A stretch of 64,000 nt of DNA from Rhopalosiphum padi (Eukaryota > Arthropoda > Insecta > Hemiptera > Aphididae), in contig NC_083599.1 in NCBI RefSeq assembly GCF_020882245.1, positions 6,448,001 through 6,512,000 of the forward strand. The letters are read 5' to 3'. Below, piece after piece: positions 63,709-64,000 of the stretch. A program made the position numbers and the translations under genes. The notes below the pieces were generated by a model, which made no database searches, was not told where the DNA came from, and saw nothing but the letters and a program-made list of their open reading frames with translations. Numbering within the stretch: the stretch's first letter is position 1; each line of letters begins with the position of its first letter.

Positions 63709-64000
63709 AAGTAGTATTGTTTCCTTATGGTGTATTCATAACTCGATGAACATAATGTATCACCATACTTTCATCACGTTAAAGCTAAAAATGTATATTG
63801 GAAATAATTTAACTATAGATTTCAATTTTTAGAAAAAAAATTTGTTGTCGTATAATTTGTTTAAAAATGTTTGTTTTATATTGTTTATAGTTTTTTTTTT
63901 TTTTTTGTATAAGACCATCAAAATATAGTGAGTGATATTTTTAAAAATCAAGTTTAAACATACACTTTTACCCTCCATGCACTATCAATCGATCATCTAA

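Overview
The window looks like a nuclear genome segment from an AT-rich insect, most probably an aphid. This is inferred from the very low GC, the lack of long open frames outside one transposon, short exons with GT-AG borders, abundant ATT/TAAA microsatellites, an aphid-style ZMYM1-like hAT transposase, a Jockey-type gag relic and a decayed MULE. The species cannot be fixed from sequence alone. No rRNA, tRNA, CRISPR or bacterial operon was seen.

The strongest feature is a complete, apparently intact hAT DNA transposon at 16469-19924. It has 15-bp perfect terminal inverted repeats, a perfect 8-bp target duplication (CGTGCAGT) and a two-exon, minus-strand transposase of about 783 residues whose catalytic D, D and E are all present. 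It sits about 180 bp upstream of the first plausible ATG of a candidate plus-strand host gene (20103-24616). That gene was rebuilt here from phase-compatible exons. It encodes an unrecognised, lysine-rich protein with a probable coiled-coil N-terminal half.

Left part (1-16460): one minus-strand candidate terminal exon (1394-1616), a foldback-like element with inverted arrays of 34-bp modules (3163-3758), a possible tiny first coding exon (5338-5355), a Tc1/mariner-like non-autonomous element (7955-8769), and a composite inverted-repeat element carrying a decayed MULE transposase relic (13994-15398). Middle (24617-47460): mostly AT-rich intergenic or intronic DNA with isolated exon candidates at 33677-34241, 36543-36718 (minus), 38834-38901 and 41743-41820. 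It also holds two solitary hAT-like ends (35114 and 40649) and one arm of a 33-bp-module repeat (about 45603-45685). Right part (47460-64000): a hairpin element (47466-47590), a Jockey-like gag relic (48370-49045), an unidentified minus-strand coding relic in three frames (52142-52639), a small terminal-exon-like ORF (56687-56887), and at the right edge a TATA/initiator promoter with a first splice donor (63644-63708) for a gene that runs off the window.

Except for the transposase, gene calls rest on reading codon-like frames and splice borders by eye; they are hypotheses for RNA-seq and protein search.
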